52,619 nucleotides of DNA from Ectocarpus siliculosus (taxonomy: Eukaryota > Sar > Phaeophyceae > Ectocarpales > Ectocarpaceae), in contig FN648707.1 of the NCBI GenBank assembly GCA_000310025.1, positions 489,553 to 542,171 of the forward strand, in the 5' to 3' direction. A program made the translations under genes and the position numbers. Shown piece after piece: positions 34,768-43,700 of this stretch. The stretch's first letter is position 1; every line of letters begins with the position of its first letter. The notes under the pieces are model-generated. The model saw only the letters and a program-made list of their open reading frames with translations, searched no databases and was not told the DNA's origin.

Positions 34768-37700
34768 ATGCCTCTGCTATCGATGCTGGACAACAAGCCG
34801 CCTGCCGACGGTGCCATCAGCGACAGCACTACCGCCAAACCGCCAACCCCATTCAAGCTCTCGCAGCTGGATCTCGGTAGCATAGGGAGCGGCAAGAAGA
34901 CAAGCGCGAAGAAGAGAGCAGCAGATACCGCTATTGCCTCTGACGATGACGAGGATCCGCGCGAGGAAGCTCAGGTCAAGAATCACCGTGTTTTTTACTG
35001 CTGTACCAAAAGAGTCTTGTAGTTTTGTTCAATATCCGTAGCTTTCACTGCAGACAGGATGCCTACTCGGTTCTCCGTGCCATGCAGGCTTACGTTCTCG
35101 AAATCACCCACCAGAATTTGTTGTGTTCTTGGAGAATCGCTACACAAACTCACTCAATCTGTGAATAGGGGATCCCACATTTGCGTATCTGCGTATCTGC
35201 ATTACTGCTGCTGCTGCTGTACTTGTCATGATCTTCCGTTCAGAGGGAAGTACAGTGCCCCCCCCCGAATACGGCGGTGATGGGGCAGCTGATAATGACC
35301 GCCTTGTATGGGGCGGCCGCCTTACTCAATGTGTACAACAACTTGAATATTTCGTCTCTGCCAGCCAATTTCACCCGCCTTATATATAGGGCGACCGCCA
35401 TATTCAGACAGCCATATTCGGGGACCCCTGTGTGGGGTGATATCATTTCGATGACGAGCACCAGCAGGGACACCTCTAGCTATTACTTTCGCCCAAGAAA
35501 GCCACTCCAGGGATCCATCGAACCTCATGGTGCATCTATGCGCGAACCCTTCTTCATCCACCAGTCACTGAAATTGATTGCAACAACAACAACAGTAGTA
35601 TTACACGCTGAATCATCGGGCTCAATTCCATTCCCACCCATTTATTTCCTACGCATCTGATCCCTGTTCGGCAGATGATACAGCTTCTGCAGCAGATGCA
35701 GAGGGTGAAGCAGAGCAAAGAAAACAGACGCAAGAAAGGCGAGATTTCAGGTGGGGTTACGGACCGAAATGTATACTGTTAGGATGATCCGAACTGGGGG
35801 TAGCTTGTCGCAAGACGTGTGTTGAATAGGGTGTCGGCAACTCGGCGAACTCGCGCCAAGGAGGAAAGATGTGCTGGGCTTGTTGCATAGACTTCTTCTT
35901 CACATGAAAAACATGGACTCACATGAACACATGAACGAACTGCACGCACACGCGCACGCACCATCAGTACGGGGGCGACGCAGTATACAACAGGGGTACC
36001 TTGCACACCCTGGAAATACATTCCACGTACCACACAATCCTACAACCACTTGGCATTGCTACAAGTATATCTATCAGCCCCCCTGAACATGGACTCACAT
36101 GAACACATGAACGAACTGCACGCACACGCGCACGCACCATCAGTACGGGGGCGACGCAGTATACAACTGGGGTACCTTGCACACCCTGGAAATACATTCC
36201 ACGTACCACACAATCCTACAACCACTTGGCATTGCTACAAGTATATCTATCAGCCCCCCTGCTTGTGACCATGCCATGTCTTTTTCGATCCTCAAGAACT
36301 CCAAAACACAAGAAAATAAAATCATAAACTCAATTCAACTCCAGAACAATAGCCTCCTTGGCTAGACATCAATACCCTTCCCCGATAATTCTTCGAACTT
36401 CAGCGAACTAATTGCCCCCCAGCCTAGAACACCATCCATTGAGAAAAACCATGGGCAAAAATGCAAAATATTGCCACCCTAGTTGTTTGATCGCACACAA
36501 AATAAACCCAAACATAAAAATCTTAATCCATACTCATTACGAAGTTACGATGAAACTCGAAATTTCCCACGTTAAGTGCCTTCGTGAGGAAGTCAGCATG
36601 TTGATACGCGGATTCCACGTGAAAAATCAAAATCTCCTTCCTGCGTACCAAATCCCTGATAAAGTGGTGCCTTACGTCGATGTGCTTCGAGTTACTGTTG
36701 CTAATTGGGTTCTGTGCCAACTGAATAGCCCCCTGGTTATCCTCGAACACCGGAATACACGGCATACCGGCTTCTGGCAACATGAAACGCCATACTTGCC
36801 TCAGAAACAACACTTCCTTCATCACATCCGCAAGGGAGACATACTCCGCCTCTGTCGTGCTCAACGTAACACACTTCTGCGTCCTTGAAACCCAAGAAAT
36901 ACATCCCCCCCCACACATCACCAACCCTCCTGACACAGACCTCCTATCGGCAGCCTTACTTGCATAGTCTGCGTCTGCGAACACCTCCATGCTCAACCCT
37001 GCTACACTACCCCTCCTGAATGTAATACCCTAGTCACTAGTCCTTACCACATACCCCAAAATACCAAGACCTGCTCTCCAATGAATCTCTTTGGGAGAGG
37101 CACAGTACCGTGCTACCGCTCTCACTGCGTTCGCGATATCTGGCCTCGTTTGCGTTGCCAGCCACATCAATGATCCTATCAGCTCACGAAAAGGCCTTGA
37201 TACCACTTCTTCATCTTGGTCAAACTCTGAAAGCTTCAACCCTACAGGAAGAGGAATTTCCTTCCCGTACTCTACCCCAAACTCCATCCCCAACTCTTCA
37301 GCGTACGTCTGCTGCGATATCTTCAAAGTCCCTGCATCCCAATCTCTCTCATAAAAGCATCCTGAATACCACCTCAAATCCCCAAGATTCTTTACCGGTA
37401 CCATGGTGTTGAGATCTCTGCCAAACTGGTCACACCTCTCCTCCTCTCCTATCGAAAATATATCATCTACATGTACCACCAGAGTTACTACCACTCTTCC
37501 CTCCTCAATCAATCGAAACACACACGTATCCGCCATGCATTGAATAAAACCCAAACAAACCAAACACCTCGCCAAGTGTGAATGCCATTTCCTCGATGCC
37601 TGCTTAAGGCCATACAGACTCTTGTTCAACTTCACTATCATACCTGACAATCTACCACACCCCTCTGGCAGACGCATGAAAACATCCTCATCCAAATCCG

Positions 37701-40700
37701 ACTGGACAAATGCTTGCTTGATGTCAAAATGACGGAGAGAAAGATTTTGCTCACACGCCATCGCTGCCAATAAACGAACGCTAGAAACCGCTACAGTCGG
37801 TGCATACGTCTCTCCACAATCTACATGTACTCGCTGCATATCTCCTCTCGCTACTAGCCGTGATTTCACACTAGTTGGCCATCCGTATTCATCAGACTTC
37901 CAATCAAATACCCACTTCGCCTTGATAACACTCTCTGGTTGCTACAATACTTCCTCAAAGGTACCAGCCTCGATCAGACCTCTGAACTCCCTCTCTACAG
38001 ATGCCATCCACAAGTCAGCATGCTCAGAGGACACAGCCTCCCTATACGTTTTGGGGACGCGCAAGTCACTAGCATAGCATTGGGGCAAGTCCGGTGCCAC
38101 TTCCGGGGGATCTAAATCCCTCATCGCGCGATCAATGTCCTCGCGGGAGGCAAGTAAGGTGGCGCACGCAAATGGGACTTCTTCACGCAGTCCTTCTGTT
38201 TTCGTGCCCCCCCGCTCTTCCCCCCCCAGCTCCGCTCCACCATGTCCTCTGGCTGAACTCGGGATCTCCTTTCTCCCCCCATCGACGACGCTGCGAGTGG
38301 TGAGGGTTGACAGGAGCGTTGTCTTGTCCTGCAGGGAAACAAGTCCGAAGCGGTGGGCGGGAGCGTCGCCGCTCCCGCCATGTGTCGTCGACCGCTCGTC
38401 CCCTTCATCCTGGAAACGCACCCTCCGATCCCTCAACCTCCCCGGCACCCGCGTCTCTCGTCCCAAGTCCAGCTCTCGATTGGCCCTGGCAGAGAGGGGC
38501 GGCATTGACGAAGCCCGCCCCCCCCCCTGGTCCTTAGCGGCTGCCCTCGTGCGCCCAGAAACCCTCATGTCCCCGCGTCCCACGTCCAGTTCACGGATGG
38601 TCCTCGTGGTGAGCGGCGGCATGTTGGTCGATGGCGCGGCACCGGGCGGCACGGCGGCGGGAGACGGTGTTGCAGCGGCAGTGGTGAACGGTGGCGCGGC
38701 GGCGAACGGCGTTGCAGGCGGCGCGGTGGTGGTGAACGGCGTGGCGGCGAACGGCGTTGCAGGCGGCGCGGTGGTGGTGACCGGTGGCGCGGCGGCGAAC
38801 GGCGTTGCAGGCGGCGCGGTGGTGGTGACCGGTGGCGCGGCGGCGAACGGCGTTGCAGGCGGCGCGGTGGTGGTGACCGGTGGTGGGGCTGCGGTAGACG
38901 GCGCCGCCGGCGATGGTGGTGTGGAAGTTGCCGGCGGCGCCTGTGAGGGTATGGCAGCGGGTGAAGTGGGGGTTCGGGCGAACGGTGAGGGGGGTAAGAG
39001 AGGCGGTGCAATGTACTCAATTAAAAACGTCGGTGCGGCGGCGACATCTGAATCCCCCCCCTCGCCCGCCGGCGCCGGCAGCTCCAGCGGCGGGGTCAGC
39101 AACGGCGCGCGGTCGGAGACCCATACAATGTTATTCGTCATGCACACGCGCCCCGTAGCAAACTTGAGAACCTTGACCGCCGAGTCGTGGTGGTTGTCGC
39201 CATTGTTGAGGTAGCAGCACAGCACTGCCTGGGGGTCCATCTTCCGCGTACGCGTCACACGCATGTACCCCGGCTGCAAGAACGGGACGATCTGGAGTGG
39301 GGGCGGGCGACCGGTGAAGAGCTCGTGCGGCGACTTGTACCCTGCGTTCGCCGTGGTCGGGGAACGGTTGAAGCCGCCGGCAGCCCAGTGAGATGACTCT
39401 AGCCAGAGCCGCTCGCCATCGCGCCCGTAGCCAGGGATGCGGGTGAAGTCGATCTTGGGGAACAGGCGGCATGCTTCGAGACGAGCGGCGTGGCCGGCCT
39501 TGTTCACGCGCCAGATCGCGCTCTCCGCCGGGCCATTTTGTTGCGGAGTGCCCGGCGCCGTGTACGTACGGCGGATGCCGGCGTTGTCGCAGAAGGCGAT
39601 GAAGTCGTGGCTGAGGAACTCCCCCCCGTTGTCCATCCGGAAAGAACGAGGAACACCGGTGCCACTCATGTCGGCGAGGAACTTCTTGACGAAGGCGAGG
39701 GTGTCCGACTTGCGCCTCATCCCGTACAGCTTCATCCACCGCGAGAAACTGTCCACGAACATGATCATGAAAAATGATCCCCCCAGCGACGCCGTCATGG
39801 GCCCACATAGATCGATGTGCCAAAGATCGTGCGGCCCGCTCCCGCGCGCGCCCATTTTATGGGGCACGCCCGCCTTCTTCCCCTTCGCCTGTATGCAACC
39901 ACCACAAGGCTGCAGAACACCGGTCAGGCGGAGGCCGTGCTGCTTCGAAAGTTCACGCAACAAAAACTCATTCGCATGGGAACACGAGACGTGGAGAAGA
40001 TTAATGTCAACAACGGTGGTGGGTTTCCCCACCGAAAAAGGTCGCTTGCCCGGGGCCATGACTGGGACGGCAAAGGCAACATCATCGAAGACATTCGCAA
40101 AGCCAGACTCAAACATCAACTCCAAAAATTCATGGGGGTCGTCTGATTCTTCTCGTCGCTCTAAGAGGTACACAGCCCACTCGTAATCTCCCTGCTCCAT
40201 GAACGGAATGCACCCACGGTCATCATCATCAATACTCTCTTGAAAAACGGAGACGTCGGGCGAGGGCAGCCCGGGAACACCTACCAACTCCATTCCATGA
40301 GGTACTTGAGGAGCGGAAGAAAAAAACCACACTCCTGTCAGCGAGGGGGGGGGCATACATTGCCGGAGGAACGACGCTGTTCGCAGCGGGCGGGACACCG
40401 GACACAGCAGAGGGTACTACGCTGTTTGCAGCGGGAGGGTAACCGTACATCGTGGAAGGTACTACGCCGGTAGCAGAGGGCGGAAAATTCGACACGGGTG
40501 CATGAAAAATATTCCTGTGGGGGGGGTCACCATGAGGTACTACGCTGCTGGCAGCGGGCGGGAAACCAGAGACATGGGACGGCACTATGCTCCTCGGAGC
40601 AGATGGATGAACGACACTGCTTGCAGTGGGCGGGAACCTAGACACCGTTGGAGGTACTACACTGCTGGCGCTGGCGACAGTGGGCGGTACACTAGACACC

Positions 40701-43700
40701 GAGGGAGGGGGCACGTACGCTACACCTTGGGGGGAAGGCTGCATGCGGGGGATTGCATGCATAGATTCAACACCACTCACACTAACGTAATCGGCAGAGC
40801 GAGGGGCGGGCGGGGGAAACGGCGTTGCCACGGGCACAGCAATGGGCGTCCCGTAATTCGGGGGCAGGCGAGTGGCTCTCAACGATGAACCACGCTCGCC
40901 ACGGGGAAAAGTTAAATTTCCGTCGAATAGGTGAATGCCTACAGGATCCATTACTATGCGTTGCCCGCCCATGGCCTTGTGAAGCGAAAATAAATTAAAT
41001 CCATTCCCTCAACGTGGCGTACGTTGGTGAGCTTCACGCAAAACTCGCTCCTACCGTTGTGGAACTTTACGTTCAGGCTCCCGATACCAAGTACAGATAT
41101 AATCCTTCCATCTCCAATCACCACTCGCTCGCTACCAGGGGGAGGAATCATCACATCGTACATGCACCTAGGGTCTCCTGTGGAGTGGTTCGTTGCGCCA
41201 GAGTCTGCAAGCCAAGTTTCGTCTCCTACACTCTCATCTATCATGTTCATCATGGCATATCCTTCGACCCTACGCTCTACAAGCACACCATTCTCTGACT
41301 CACGTGGAAAAGCCCACATCACACACGCATGCAAATCCCCACCAGCCGATGGAGACGTTCCGGTCGAAGGCGCCGGAGGAGCGTACGGGCTGGGGATGGA
41401 CTGCTGCTGCTGTTGCACGGGGGGGGGAAGGTACTCCGGCTGCTGCTGTTGGGGCGGGTACTGGTAAACGCCGCTCGCGTGCGTCACAGGATTATGGTAA
41501 ACGCCGCTCACGGGCATCACCGGTTGCTTTTGCGCTTCTGCCGCCGCTCCTGCTGATGTGCCTGCTGCCGCTCCTGTCTCGTGCGCCTCTCCGCCGTACT
41601 GCTGTGCGGCGTTAGCCTGGCCGTAGGAGTGCGCCCACGGTGGCCGCTGGGTGTTGTATCCCGCGGCCGGGGGCCGGGGCGGTGCGGGCGCTGCGGGCTG
41701 GCCGGCTGGTCTGCCTACATCCACCCGTGAAGGGCAGAAGATGTGGTTGTGGCCCATCTCACCGCAGTTTTCGCACCGCTTCCTCGGATCTGCTGCGTGG
41801 ATAGGTGGCTCGTTTCCTTGGGGGCGGTAGATGTTCGGAGGGTAAGCGCTGTAGTCGTACCCCTGCTGAGGCACGGGGTAGGCGGGAAGATTGCCGCCTG
41901 GTGCTCCCTGGTGAGGAGGGCCTCTGCCCCATCCACCGGGAGTGGCGCCACGTCCACCGTGTCTTCCTCTTGCCAGCTGCTGCTGATGACGTCCTCCTCC
42001 AGAAAAAGCCCCGGCCCCCATGCTGGGGCCCGTACCTTCCGCCGTATCTCGCATCTTGGCTGCCCGAGGGACCTCCCCAACCTCGCTGCCAGCGACACTC
42101 ATCGTTGCTGTGGGACGGGGTGTTGTGGAGGTCACAATATCTTATCTCGGGCGGGTGCGGCGGCGGGTACATCTGTTGCTGTCGATAGAAGTATTGCTGA
42201 TTCTGCTGCTGTGGCTGCTGCGGTTGTTGCTGCTGTTGTCGCGCTCCCGTCCTCCGTTGTCCTCTCGACTGCCCTGGTCCCCCCGTGTTCCCTCCCCCGC
42301 CACTACGGTTCTCACCGCCAGTGACGAGGGCGTAAGCCCCCACGCTCTCCTGCTTCTTCTTCCTTCTCGCCTCCATCTCCGCCCAAGCATTCACTATGAT
42401 TCTTTCTACCCTCTCCCTCTCCAGACCATTCTCGGACATGAGAAAACCTGTGTATACATCATAATCCGGGAGGAGGTTGCGCACGAGGTGTCTGTTGGCA
42501 TCATCTTCAGTTATCATCACGCCGCATGACGACAATCTTTGCCTTATCACCCACCCTCTCGACAGGTACTCTTTGGGATGTTGGTCTCCCTTCTGCGTCA
42601 ATTGTTGCCACTCTAGTTGGAGGCTAGTCTTTTCTGTGTGGGCGTGCACTTCAAAGTAGTTTCGGAATATCCTCCATGATTCCGTGGGGCAACCACTAGA
42701 GATAATGGCTGGAACGATCGATGCAACCTGAATCTTCGCCAGTATTAGCTGCCATGCCTTCATAGCCTTCTCTACGGCCCTCCTACCATACTCCTCCTTC
42801 AGATTGGGAATGTCTGCATCTGGTTTCCCCACCTTGATCGTCTCTTCTGATTGTATCGCGCTCAGGCAATCTTCTTGTTGCAGCAACATCCGAAATTGGC
42901 TCTCAAAAACCTGCACTCTAACCTGGACATCGACCCTCGAATCGAACACACCCGTAAATGGGGCTACATGTATTACAGGACTGACACGAATGGTGTCCTT
43001 AGGGGGTAAGACTTCCCTGGTTTCCTCCCCCGGAGTGTTGGTCCTCCGCATTGCCCGCGCGAAGGACTCAACGAGACGGTCCTCCAACGATCGTGGCTGG
43101 TCTTCAGGTTGCGGGTCTAACGCTGTTCCAGCCGGCCGAGCATGCCGGGGATCGCCTCCATCGGGGGGCTTGTCCACGCTCTCTGATGCGGGACGCTTCT
43201 CTTCGGTAAACTTGATTTTTTCTTGTACTCCTCTCTCCACTTCCTCTTTGATGTGCGCCGATAATGCTTGGCGGTCCTCTTCAGTTAAGCTGCTGAGGTC
43301 GAGGGCTTCCATGATCTACTTCTCTAGCCGAACCCTTTTATAGCTAACCTCACCTCGGGATCCCGTGTGATATCACACCCTAGCGTGTTAGGATGATCCG
43401 AACTGGGGGTAGCTTGTCGCAAGACGTGTGTTGAATAGGGTGTCGGCAACTCGGCGAACTCGCGCCAAGGAGGAAAGATGTGCTGGGCTTGTTGTATAGA
43501 CTTCTTCTTCACATGAAAAACATGGACTCACATGAACACATGAACGAACTGCACGCACACGCGCACGCACCATCAGTACGGGGGCGACGCAGTATACAAC
43601 AGGGGTACCTTGCACACCCTGGAAATACATTCCACGTACCACACAATCCTACAACCACTTGGCATTGCTACAAGTATATCTATCATATACTGTTCTCTAC

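Larger units (their letters stand above)
35777..43685 (-). mobile_element. Complete Ty1/copia LTR retrotransposon
   Basis: The element is 7,909 bp, bounded by 300-bp LTRs with TG...CA ends and flanked by the 5-bp target duplication TATAC (35772-35776 and 43686-43690). The coding order on the minus strand is gag with zinc knuckle, protease, integrase, reverse transcriptase and RNase H, the order that defines copia (Pseudoviridae-type) elements. The LTRs differ at one site by eye (C/T at about 35886), so the insertion is recent. Even so, the coding region carries frameshifts near 42000, 40985 and 40340 and two in-frame TAG codons (37942-37944, 37030-37032). It inserted antisense into an intron, leaving the host exons intact. 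Confidence 0.95.

Noticed and set aside
35286-36365. Several 60-85-codon frames around 35.8-36.3 kb and again at 43.4-43.8 kb
   Set aside because: They are translations of the copia LTR and its partial duplicate and carry no protein signal of their own.
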